From assembly GCA_015179125.1 (NCBI GenBank), contig WHVA01000083.1, positions 62,001-126,000 on the forward strand: a stretch of DNA of 64,000 nt, in the 5' to 3' direction. Positions 11,723 through 21,408 of the stretch are shown piece after piece. A program made the translations under genes and the position numbers. Numbering within the stretch: the first letter of the stretch is position 1; every line of letters starts with the position of its first letter. The stretch comes from Gautieria morchelliformis (taxonomy: Eukaryota; Basidiomycota; Agaricomycetes; Gomphales; Gomphaceae). The notes under the pieces were generated by a model. That model had not been told where the DNA came from, searched no databases, and saw only the letters and a list, made by a program, of their open reading frames with translations.

Positions 11723-11948
11723 TGTAAGAAGGCTATGTGCCACAGGTGCAGACACAAGACCTAATGAGAGGGAGGGTAAAACTCTATCTAATTCTTGTAA
11801 ACTATTTACAAGGGCTTTATAGTGAAAATAGAACAATGGACCACCAATGCGGTGAAGAAGGGGAGTGGCACTAAAGTCGACGAAATGTGGGTGCTTGTGG
11901 ACATCGCTGACAATATAATCACCGTGCAGGGAGTGTAACTCCCTTACA
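11723..11948 (-). repeat. 3' LTR of the gag-only element
   Basis: 226-bp LTR, nearly identical to 15040-15265 with a handful of substitutions and one small indel. It has inverted ends TGTAAG/CTTACA. On the minus strand it follows the polypurine tract directly. Confidence 0.85.
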
Positions 11949-11981
11949 CCTCCCCGGTTCTAAAAATTTGACCGTCCTCGG

Positions 11982-13655
11982 TCAATCCTTACATCCAAAA
12001 GCTTCCTTAATAGATACCTTGAAGACATCCCAATCCTCCGTGGCATACCCATCAAAGGCCTTGAAGATGAGTTCCTGGGACCAGTGAAGATAACGAAATA
12101 TAACCTTTACCCTCTCATTCTTAGGTAGCTGGGCGTCGTCGGCACAGCGCTCGTAAGCATCTAGGAACTCCGCAATGTCTTCCTCTTCTCCTTCAAACAA
12201 CTTCGGAGCTCGCTTGGATCGGCGCAAAGGCATAGCAGCAACAAGCCGTGGCGCATTGGACGTGATAACTGCGTGAGATGGAGGATCAGAGGGCTTGGTG
12301 ATGGTCATGGTCAAATCCGTTGGTGAAGAGCTAGCTGTGGAATGAGCGGAGGTGGCGGATGTCTGGGACGACAATGGAATTGGCATTGAGGTGGAGCTCG
12401 GGGTGATCATAACAGACGACGGCGATGCAGATGGGCTCGCAGAGGACGATGATGCTGTTGGGGTCATAGCCTGGCTTGCGGTCTCATGCATCCACGTCGC
12501 CATGCCGTTCCCTTGTGTTGCGCTCTCGTAAGTCAACTCGTGGCTATGGACGGGGTGTTTGGACGTGTGGGGCGTGATCTGCGCTGCGGCCTCACGAGTG
12601 TGCGGCGCGGCGTCGTTCGTCTGCGTGGCTATTTCGCGAGTCGGCATGCGGGCTATGGCAGAGGTGTGGGCAGCCCCGGTGTCACTGCTGTTTGCTTCAT
12701 TGTGTGGCATGCGGTTGCGTGGAAAGAGTGTGGGTGAGCGACTGGTGTGGCATGTCCGGGTCGCGTTACTGCACATCACTGCTGTCCTCTGCGCTGTTGG
12801 GTCTCGGCCCTCCACGTCACGGGTGGGCGCACGTGGTTGATCATGACAACTTCCAGCCGTCATGCTGGGTGCTGACGCGAGCTGCGGTGACGGTGCTGGG
12901 GATGGGTGGGCCTGGATGGCAGGGGTGTGGGAGACGGCAAGGACACGGGAAACGCATGCATGCATGGTGTCATGCGTGACGTCGTTGGCACATGTAACGA
13001 AGCGTGGGCGTTGGCAGCCCTGATGAGATGGGAGCCGGGTGCGCGTAGGCAATGGCGAATGTAATGGTGACGTGGTCGCCGCTACAGGTTCTAGTCGCCG
13101 CGCTGGGTGCTGACGCGAGCGGCCGCGGCAATGGTGCAGGCGATAAAGGGGTGTGGATGGTGGCAAGCGTGGGTGCGACGTTGCTGGTGCCATCTGCGTC
13201 GGCGTGGCCGCAACTGTCAGGTACGTGCGTCGTCCTGGGCCAGGGACGTGGGTGCCGAAATGATTGCGCGGCTGCGCTGGTGCTGGCGTTGCAGAGAGGA
13301 CTGTAAGACAGGAATGAATAGGGGCTTGGGACGGAGGCTGCATGTCGCAGGTGCGTGGCTGCGGGGTCGCACTGCACCAGTGGACTCTGGTGTGTCGTTT
13401 CAGCCGCCGAGCTGTCGAAAAGCCCCTTGAGCATGAAGAACAGCGTAGAGTTTTGATTGAGTCCCTTCCTGGCGGCACGACGGTGACTGGGAAGCAAGTT
13501 TTAGTACTCCACCTTTCTTTCTCCTTGCCCCATGTCCCAGACTTCGAACACTCCTCCCTTAACAAACTCCTCAGCCTGGCAACCTCAGCACACTTGTCAT
13601 CATACTGGGCTTCCAGAGAGGAAACTCTCTGGTAGAGCTTGTCATTCGTGTCCAT
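11982..13655 (-). CDS. Gag-like protein with a C2H2 zinc finger
   Basis: This 557-residue protein is the sole product of the LTR element around it. Residues 5-35 are rich in charged and leucine residues and look like a short coiled coil. Residues 72-92 form a canonical C2H2 finger: C72-X2-C75-X3-F79-X5-L85-X2-H88-X3-H92. A long Ser/Thr/Pro/Ala-rich disordered region follows. The last 80 or so residues (FEGEEEDIAEFLDAYERCA ... WDVFKVSIKEAFG) match the retrotransposon gag core seen in fungal Gypsy elements, which normally continues beyond this point into the capsid C-terminus and a CCHC knuckle; both are missing. A classical C2H2 finger is not usual in Gypsy gag, so it may have been acquired. 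The role (nucleic-acid binding in particles) is inferred. Confidence 0.7.
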   Translation of the reverse strand: MDTNDKLYQRVSSLEAQYDDKCAEVARLRSLLREECSKSGTWGKEKERWSTKTCFPVTVVPPGRDSIKTLRCSSCSRGFSTARRLKRHTRVHWCSATPQPRTCDMQPPSQAPIHSCLTVLSATPAPAQPRNHFGTHVPGPGRRTYLTVAATPTQMAPATSHPRLPPSTPLYRLHHCRGRSRQHPARRLEPVAATTSPLHSPLPTRTRLPSHQGCQRPRFVTCANDVTHDTMHACVSRVLAVSHTPAIQAHPSPAPSPQLASAPSMTAGSCHDQPRAPTRDVEGRDPTAQRTAVMCSNATRTCHTSRSPTLFPRNRMPHNEANSSDTGAAHTSAIARMPTREIATQTNDAAPHTREAAAQITPHTSKHPVHSHELTYESATQGNGMATWMHETASQAMTPTASSSSASPSASPSSVMITPSSTSMPIPLSSQTSATSAHSTASSSPTDLTMTITKPSDPPSHAVITSNAPRLVAAMPLRRSKRAPKLFEGEEEDIAEFLDAYERCADDAQLPKNERVKVIFRYLHWSQELIFKAFDGYATEDWDVFKVSIKEAFGCKD

Positions 13656-13760
13656 AATGTCATCGAGTTTTGCCTGCGTTAAAGGAGAATTCAGGTCACT
13701 GGGATCGGCAGGGCATGCAGAACGGTCCTGGAAATGGATAGGCGCAGAATGATTTTGATC

Positions 13761-14679
13761 ATAAGATAGAAGTCATCTTAAACTGGCACCTTTATGTAAG
13801 CGGGCGCTTAGGTCACGTGATGCGCCAAATCCGAGCCTCGGGGAAATTTTCTTTTTTTTCCCCCTTTCAGAAGGCACCTTGGTGCAATGACATGTTCTAT
13901 AATATAATTAGTGACATTGAATCATATTACATGAATTCCTTGTCCAACTCAGACATAATGTTTGGAGGTAAAGTACGATGGGCATGGTATTTACGGTTTG
14001 CCCAGACAGCTTGTGCCCCATTCAACCCTTTTTTGTAGGCATCTATAAATCGGGCCAACCTATTAGCATACCTGTTGAGGAGTTAGAATCTGCTGATAGG
14101 AAACAATTCTCACACACCTCTGAATCTGTACCAAGGGGACATCATCTAGACAGCCGCGACCCCTGAGGCCTGAATGTGTGAACGGGGTCAAGCACAACCT
14201 GCCGGGCGGTCAAAGTGACGACTAAGTAAGCGGCCTGCAGTGGAACTCACCTAGTGTAAGGTTGTACCTACCTAAACCCGGATTTAAGCAGTAGAAATGT
14301 GTAGCAAGGGCCCCAGAGCGGTTTGAAGCTTTTTTCGTGCATCGTCCAAAGGTTAGAAAGGCTGACAAATAGGTCACGTGAACTATCACGTGACCGCCAA
14401 ATTCCATTGGTCGAAAAACCGAAATTGCAGGAAATCATTCTAGGACATTGGAAAAATAATTTGATATTTTTTCTATGTCACATTTTGGATGCTATATATC
14501 TCCTCAATAAATATAGATATATCCTAAGTCTCTCCTAAGGAATGTAGGTAGACATGTCCCAAAGAGACTCTAGGAAGCCATTTGGCAAAAAGTGTTTGCC
14601 TTCAAGTGTTATTGAGCTCGCCGTTGGACTGTGCTCAGCTTACATAAGGGGTGCCAGTTTAAGATGACTTCTATCTTAT
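13761..14679. mobile_element. MITE-like element with 40-bp terminal inverted repeats
   Basis: Bases 13761-13800 and 14639-14679 are inverted copies of each other, apart from a small difference where the left arm has CACCTTTATG and the right arm (read inverted) CACCCCTTATG. The 0.9-kb interior has no transposase. The arms begin ATAAGATAG, so a TA target duplication (Tc1/mariner style) is possible but not proven. It lies in the leader of the gag-only retroelement, between the 5' LTR and the gag start. Removing it shortens that leader to about 460 bp, a normal length, so the MITE is probably the later insertion. Confidence 0.75.
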
Positions 14680-15039
14680 CGGGAAATATAGAGATGAGAC
14701 GGCAAAATGCCACTAGATATCTGTCATCATCAAGGCTGTCATTAGGGAGACCTGATAGCCTCATCGTGAGTGTGTGACGAGATATGGTGGCTTCGCTGGC
14801 GTCAGTAACGGAATCCATGTACACCGAGAGACACAATTCGGTGTGCCGAGTGGATGGGGTCAAACGTGAATATGTGCACTGAATAGCAGTGATAAGAGAC
14901 AGACACAGAGGATGCGCTGGGAGGAGATGAGAGGCTGGCACAGAGTGTGTGCCGAGAGGCTGTTAGTGGCACGAACGAACGCGAAAGCGCTGACTAGGCA
15001 GTGAGAGACTCGAAGTCGACGATGTGTGAGGCTCCAATA

Positions 15040-15265
15040 TGTAAGAAGGCTATGTGCCGCAGGTGCAGACACAAGACCTAATGAGAGGGAGGGTAAAAGT
15101 CTATCTAATTCTTGTAAACTATTTACAAGGGCTTTATAGTGAAAATAGAACAATGGACCACCAGTGCGGTGCAGAAGGGGAGTGGCACTAAAGCCGACGA
15201 AATGTGGGTGCTTGTGGACATCGCTGACAATATAATCACCGTGCAGGGAGTGTAACTCCCTTACA
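15040..15265 (-). repeat. 5' LTR of the gag-only element
   Basis: 226-bp LTR with TGTAAG/CTTACA ends, followed on the minus strand by TATTGGAGCCTCACACATCG, where the primer-binding site should lie. Flanked by GCAC, the same four bases as on the far side of the element. Confidence 0.85.
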
Positions 15266-16347
15266 GCACGCGGCAGAATGTCAGCAGGGGGTGAATGGGA
15301 GCATGAGCACCACGTAAATGGCCTGCCTACCAGAGGTAGTGCCCGTCAGCCGATGTATTTTTGGGCTTGGCTACAAGGTTTTCAAGTTTTTCTGAATGCA
15401 TGCCGTATACGCCATACACGCCCTTATTTTCAGTAATACATCGTTCACCGGGGCTGGTGCCGCCTGGCACCAACCACTGCTGACTTTCGGCCATCAGCAA
15501 TTTCCCCTTGAAGCACTTGCGCCCACTCCCACCCACCCTCGATCTGCACCACACGCTGTTGCACGTTGTCACACAACACGTGGCACCATGGTTCACCGCA
15601 TCCCATCAGACATGGCTCGCACCCAATGCTAAGGGGCGGCCATTGGTGCACCCTCGAGTTCCACAAGGAACGTCATTGCCACTCGCTCTGCCTCTCAGGC
15701 AATGTTATCTAACGTTCAGCACTGAGACTCACCTGCCTCACCTGCCCTTGGCCTCCCTCTGTCTACCCTGCCACTCCCTCACGCTCGACACCGCATCCTG
15801 GTCATTGTCGCTCAGCATCTACTTGTGTTCCAGATTAGTTATAAGCATTGGTGCCTACTGTACATGGTCTACAGTATACTTGGACCACATGCTGTTGTCA
15901 TGCAACCAGAAATAGACCCGTCTGATATGATCTCCACCATTTTATGCTGAGATATGAAAGACACTGCTGTTTTTCATTCTGTTATATGTTGCCTAATAAA
16001 CATATTTATTAACAGCTATATAGCGCCGATTATACTGAGAGTAGAGTCATGACACGGTGTCATGATTCGTTTATTCTGCGAATCATCCCTCAACACATAG
16101 CGAATGACCTCCTCAACCAGCGAACGACTTCCCGAACCAGCAAATATCTTGCCAAAATATTCGTCGCCATACTGCTTTCGCATTCGCTATTCGCATCATT
16201 CCTGCCAGGACGCCAGGTGTTGGGGCCCTCATCCATCATAGAACCCATCATCTGTTAAACTCCCACTCCATGACAGACCCACATGCTCAGGATGCATTCG
16301 GATAGTGGCAGGACGAATTAGCTTCACTGAAGTTTTCACTACACAGT
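15266..16347. other. Gene-free stretch with a diverged LTR fragment
   Basis: No gene is supported. At about 16058 the sequence TGTCATGATTCG resembles the start of the large LTR found at 16348 and 6844. The following 200 bp share the ATTCG-rich composition, so 16058-16260 is probably a diverged piece of the same LTR family. The remainder shows nothing I recognise. Confidence 0.4.
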
Positions 16348-17359
16348 TGTCATGACCCATTCATTTCTTGTATCCAGCTATCCCTGTGTTCCCTTTCACC
16401 ACCACTCTTCCATGTTCGCTCGGCTTCGCTCCATTCACTCCTTGCTCCATTCGCTATTCGCCACATTCGCCATATGACGATTCGCTACTCGCATCATTCG
16501 CCAGCAGGCACGCCATCAAACATGATTGACATCCTTTACCCGGATTGATGGTTCATCACTGGTCCCGTCATCTTCTCAACTCAACCCCCTTTGGGTGTTC
16601 CTATGGCCAGAATGCATTCGTGGGGCATCCTACCCGTAGGTCATGTGGGATCAACCCAGCAGACGAAGAGTCCGCGCAGGGTGGTGTATATGCAGGTCCC
16701 AAGGCGTGTTTTCATACATAGGGGCCTTCGCCCTCTTTCCTCTCCGTTGATTCATGTTTGCACCCCTCTTCCATTCTATTGCATGTCTATTTCATCTATT
16801 ATGTATCCTGACCGCGCATCCCTATCCAACCCTGACTCCAGACAGCCTCTTCCTATTCGCTAGCACCATATGAGCATTCGGTATAAGTAGTCTACATTCG
16901 CATGTATATTCCCCAGTTTAATTATCATACGTCGTTCATCTTGTGCAAATTTGACCTCGCTGTGGTCATCATCTTAAGCCTTCTCTTGGAGATTTCCATC
17001 TTCGACTAGCAGAGGACTTAGGCATCACTGGTGAGTTCTCATACTTCATCTTCGTTACCTTAGCCTTCGAGCCATTTCCTGTGCTGTTGGCGAAGGGCTC
17101 CAAAGGAGTGCCTTCGCCGGCGAAAGGATTGTCGCTACTTAGACAACCTTTCCGTGACACCTTGCACGTTAAATCGTCAAGTGCCATGGGCTATTTCGCT
17201 ATGACTGTAGATCAGGGCGAATTCTTTTCGAGTAACCCTCTTACTTCTTAAAACCTTACCTCTTCGGTACTGTTCGCTGGGCGGTTCGCTAGATCGCACA
17301 CGCTACTCAGGCATTCGCCACTAACATGCGATATTAACGCCCAAAATCCAATCTTGACA
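16348..17359 (-). mobile_element. Second copy of the large TGTCA...TGACA LTR
   Basis: This copy of about 1012 bp aligns end to end with the solo LTR at 6844-7874, from TGTCATGACC to CAATCTTGACA. Shared blocks include the ATATGAGCATTCG box and the GACCTCNCTGTGGTCATC region. Flanking pentamers (ACAGT and CACGG) do not match, so it is either old, part of a broken element, or its target duplication has decayed. No internal region was recognised on either side. Confidence 0.75.
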
Positions 17360-18289
17360 CACGGGTCCTGTGTCACATGCCCCATCCTCGCACGCGTATG
17401 GAGAATCGCCCAAGCCCATGGCTTATGGGTCAACAGCCTTGTTGACAGATTGTGGACAAGCCTGTCGACCTCAACCTGTTTTCTTCAAGGCCTCGGCGCA
17501 GATTATTGCTGTATATGAGTGACAGGCAGCACTCACCGCAGGACACATGGTGGGTGTCTACCCTGCGTCAGTGTTTGAGGCCGTGAGCTACAGGTCGGCC
17601 ATGGACAGCATGAGTCAGCACTGCTGCACGCTGGTGGCCAGCGCTGTTCACCGGCAATTACCACCATTCAGCACCACACGGCGCCAACCATGACGAACTG
17701 TGTATAACTCCATATTTTTACGGTATCATACGGCGTCAACCCGTACCGTATACCGTACCGTCAGCAGCGCACACAAACCCTTGACGGTATGGGTGCCGTG
17801 GCCATAATACGGCACCGTACAGCCGTGGTTGTACAGCACGGTGTGCAGCCCTACTTCAAACATGAGAAGAGCCCAAAGCCAAGCACCGTCAATACTTGCA
17901 CCACCCAGCCACGGGTGAGTGCAAGGATGCTGCGGATACCCAGCGACGTGAGGAACAAGACCGATGGCCCATGCTGCCGCCGGTCACCCCAGTCGACCAG
18001 GACGTACGGTTCAGTGTTGAACCACGTCCAGAACTGGCCACCCCGCCAGGCGGCCACAAGACCGCCCAGCAGATTGCTCACGAGCTGGTCATATCAGAGG
18101 CTGACTCTGAAACAACGACCGCGAGCCTAGAGCTCAAGGCCGAGCACTGGCAGCGGAAAGAAGCCGCCGCCACGCCGGCCCCCGAGCTGCTCCACCACCG
18201 GACAGGTGGTGGACCATCCTCCAAAACCGGGTATAGACGTCCCACTGATTTATCAGGAGGTTTGTTGCCACAGTGTGATTAGATCAATC
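17360..18289. other. Gene-free stretch with a hAT-like terminus and one unsupported open frame
   Basis: At about 17700-17858 there are TACGG/CCGTA palindromes ending in GGTGTGCAGCCCTA, the inverse of the end seen near 11443. An open frame at 17896-18282 (128 codons) has no domain, start context or paralogue that I can see, and I do not call it a gene. Confidence 0.35.
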
Positions 18290-18726
18290 CATAGCCATAA
18301 CTCATAGATGTTATGAATGAGACGTATATTCAATTTTTTTCGAGAGCATGTTAGATCGAAGAAACAGAGCACAAATAGCCCACGTGAATAAGGCTAGAGA
18401 ATAGGCATGGTGCATATGAGAGAGTGAATAGCGTCTTTATCAAAGGGTAGGCGGTGAGACCACGGTAGGTCAGCTGAGGTCATTATCGGCACAGAAACTA
18501 TCATCCGAACCCGTGCCACCATCCGGGCCATGGGAAGTCTAGTGACGACGGGTCAAGCTACGAGACTGCGGGTGACTGAAATTTGCAGTTAGCACACGAT
18601 GATCAGACACATTAATGTCGTGAGAAATCTCATGCCTGGGTTGGGTCGAAGAGGAAGGGTAGGAAGGATCATATCGTTCATCTGAGTTGCTGCATAATGG
18701 TCAGCGGGCACTGCCTTTCATGGAAA
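18290..18726. repeat. 3' flank of gene A, duplicate of 778-1203
   Basis: Matches 778-1203 in the same orientation and lies directly downstream of the gene A stop codon, as the other copy lies downstream of the gene B last exon. This shows the A/B duplication extended at least 0.4 kb beyond the stop codons. Confidence 0.7.
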
Positions 18727-20109
18727 TCACGTTGGTATGTCGTACTCATCATGGGCCGTATCTTCCTCACTAATTCCATCTCAGAAAATGACAGTAATAC
18801 ATCGTCGGTGAGATGAGCGCGTACCTCTGTGAACTGTCGGGGCCAAAACGCCTCTGTTTGTCGACGAACATGACCAGGCTTCCAGGCATTATCATCATAG
18901 GGTGCATGTTTCAAAGAGGTTGCGTTACTCCCGTCAGTATGGCCGCTGTGAATTGAAAGGCTGTCCAAGGGGAATCGCAATGACAGTTAGCTCGGTATAT
19001 GTATTGGATCTATGTTACTACCATTCGCTGCTGGCCTGTGAAACTGACTCTGCATCAAAGGGATCAAAGCTGGGATTACTACGCCCAGATTCGGTTGAAG
19101 CTCGCTGCGTTACAGCTGGGGTCGTATGACGAGTCACTCGTCCAGGAGGTGGAGGAAGGCCTGAGGATGTCGACGTTCGATCTGCCGGGGGAGATAAGAC
19201 CTGGAGAGAAAAGGGGGAGTGTGAGTGAGGGGTGGCGGTGGATTTCCCCTTCGTTGGTGGTGATTCATGGGCTAGCTTCTTCACTCTGCAAAATGCAAAT
19301 TAAGTGTCAAGTATAGGCATTCGTGGAGTGGCCAGAGAAGACGACTGTCACTCATTGGGAGATTAGCGCATACATATCACTGTTGGCCATGATAGGCCTA
19401 TTGATGAGCATTTTTTGTTTCTCTTCGAGCTATCGACGCTTAGTCAATCAGCTCACATTACCTCGCTAATGCGATTATTCACCTCTTTTCCTTTGGTATG
19501 GTCAGCGTCATAGTAATTGACAAGGAATGTAGACTTACGTTTCTTCTCTTCCGCTTCACGCTATCGCCAGGTTGTCAGTACTCATGGAATGTTTCACTGT
19601 GTCAATGGCTTCACCTCCAGCCCTTTGGGATAAGATATTCAATGGTATAGTTGCACTTGACATGAAATATACTTACGTTCCATTGCTTCATCAGATCTCT
19701 CCTGGAGATGGCACCGGCCCGACAGGTTTATCCTACACCAATCACAGGAATGACAAAGGGATAACTCACTTTAAAGGTACGCCTGCGTCTGGTGATTTCT
19801 TCCCCCATAAAATTGACAGAGGCTTGAACGTCACTGGTCCCTTTTATCCACGAGTTCTTCTTGCATTTTTCCTCCAGTGGCCTGAGAGAGTGCTTCACTC
19901 TTTTTAAGTGTGTCAGATAGCTCACCCACTTGGTCAAATTTGTGTTATATGGCTTACACTTCTACCTCTGTGAGTGTTCTCTCCACGATCTCTGGGGTTG
20001 TCGTCCCTGCTTCACTTCGCTCGGAAATATCTTGCTCCCACTCCGCCATCGTTCCTGTGACCTTTTGGAATTCCTTCTTAGTTTTACGGTTGGGATTGAA
20101 TAGGCTCAT
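18727..20109 (-). CDS. Gene A: paralogue of gene B, function unknown
   Basis: A multi-exon gene that I reconstruct from its similarity to gene B. The first exon begins MSLFNPNRKTKKEFQ (ATG at 20109) and includes EAGTTTPEIVERTL, matching EGTTAPDIANRAL in B. Further exons include LRPLEEKCKKNSW (B: LKPVEQDLKKKWW), a Ser/Pro-rich segment ending SVSQASS, and the conserved block SNATSLKHAPYDDNAWKPGH. The end is SEEDTAHDEYDIPT and TGA at 18727. Compared with B, the exon after SEMEL appears to be lost, joining directly to the last exon. No known domain; composition is charged and partly disordered. Exon borders are not fully resolved and the gene could be decayed. Confidence 0.5.
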
Positions 20110-20164
20110 GGCTCAGGTGGGTAGCTGCGATGCTCGAGACTTGCCGAACTGGCCTTACAATTGT

Positions 20165-20460
20165 CTTTACCTTTGAAGACAATTGATTGCAAACATGAGC
20201 ATTCCCCAGCTCCACGTAAGTAGGCAGAGTCGCCAACGAATATCCTGGGCTTGATTCCGATTGAGCCGATGCGGAAGACTGCAGACTGTGGCTGGAAGGC
20301 AAACTCACTCTCACTAACAACCCGACCTCCTCGATAGCACCATTTCCGACCAAATACCCGTGCACATGCTCCACACGCTCTAAAATTTCCCTCTTTCAAT
20401 GTAAGGTGGCTGCAGCCTCAGTATACCTCCTCGACCCATGGCTGTCGCACCGACGCCTCA
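20165..20460 (-). pseudogene. Fragment of repeated gene family Y
   Basis: On the minus strand this stretch matches 28986-29440 and, in part, about 24620-24680. The shared coding-like part reads YVELGNAHVCNQL here, YVELENAHVFNQC at 24.6 kb and YVEPENAHVRNQL at 29.4 kb. The family has no domain I know. It ends just upstream of gene A. The frame is disrupted between copies, so I treat it as a remnant. Confidence 0.5.
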
Positions 20461-21340
20461 GGCGTCAGGCCTTAATGCCCTGGTCAAGAACCCGAACGCT
20501 ACCTGCTACGCAATATGTTACGCCTTGCAACAATCCTACTCTCAGAAACTGAGCTGCTCGGATGTCAGGATCAGTGGGCCCGGTTTTCCCAAAATGCCGG
20601 CTATCTATGCCTGGTCAAATTTTCTTGTTCTTCTTTTCACATAAGTACAATGGGAACATGCTTCCTCACACCGATGAGGCATTCCAAGGAGGAGATTGAT
20701 GCTTCGTGTGGCGTGTACGAGATCATGCCCTATGAGGGCTTTGACGTCCGATTAATAGAGTGTTCAATAGCTCAGGTCAGGGGAATCAGCTGTTCCGCTC
20801 GCTTAAAATGCTGCGGGTCTCGTGATAAGTAAGCGAAGTAGCTCATGGAATGCCACTTATATTGTTATCAGTCGAATTGGGGAACAGATCGCGGTAATCT
20901 CCCTCCAGGTTCTCATGACTCGATGACAGCATTCGAATTGTCGCGCGCCACCAGCTGAGTCCTCAGGGTAATTCCAACGCAGTGTTGTGGCGCGCCACAT
21001 GTGAGTGTATGGGTTCACTGAATGCACACACTTCAACTATCGAGACGTCGCCATCAAGGAGTAAACAATTGATTATTAAAGGAAAGTGTGCATAGATTTT
21101 GAGGGAAATTACTGACTCGATCACTTACCCGTGCAGACTCGGAACCACGGGTGAGACACCGGCCGGTGGCTCATCAGTTCGCCTGTAGAAGCGAACTATT
21201 GATTATCAGGTCGAAGCTACAAACCCCAGAAGCATGCTCAAGATTGTCACGTGGATGGTCCTTTCTGCAGGGCTGAGGGATTGCGCCGTGCTGGCAGCTG
21301 TCAACTTGAGATGCTATCCGGATGCTGGTCCGGTTCGAGG
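20461..21340. promoter_or_regulatory. Shared upstream region of the divergent genes A and B
   Basis: No gene is supported in this stretch. Together with the family Y fragment it separates the start codons of genes A (20109, minus) and B (21409, plus). The 'gtggctcatcag' phrase near 21165 also occurs near 270 at the left edge. Confidence 0.35.
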
Positions 21341-21347
21341 TATAAAA
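21341..21347 (+). promoter_or_regulatory. TATA box of gene B
   Basis: TATAAAA lies 68 bp upstream of the gene B ATG, a typical spacing for a fungal core promoter with a short leader. Confidence 0.5.
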
Positions 21348-21408
21348 GACGCGGATTCGCCAATTCCGTTGCCAAGCTGCAGCGACCAGTCTAAGACCAT
21401 ATTGAACC

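Larger units (their letters stand above)
11723..15265 (-). mobile_element. Gag-only LTR retrotransposon (TR-GAG type), 3.5 kb
   Basis: Two 226-bp direct repeats (11723-11948 and 15040-15265), each starting TGTAAG and ending CTTACA, bound a region whose only gene is a minus-strand gag (13655-11982). The bases flanking the element are GCAC on both sides (11719-11722, 15266-15269), a likely 4-bp target duplication. On the minus strand a purine-rich tract (CCGGGGAGG) directly precedes the 3' LTR, only about 30 bases after the gag stop. No protease, reverse transcriptase or integrase is present. The element would therefore depend on a Gypsy-type partner, as described for TR-GAG elements. Confidence 0.82.

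Noticed and set aside
12486..13635. Several plus-strand open frames over the gag-only element
   Set aside because: They are antisense to the gag gene, which has the zinc finger and gag core. GC-rich codons on the coding strand keep the opposite strand open.
16343..17364. Target duplication around the second large LTR
   Set aside because: The flanking pentamers ACAGT and CACGG do not match, so no recent clean insertion can be claimed.
17896..18282. 128-codon frame between LTR and gene A flank
   Set aside because: No domain, no second copy in the window and no support from context. It may be chance.
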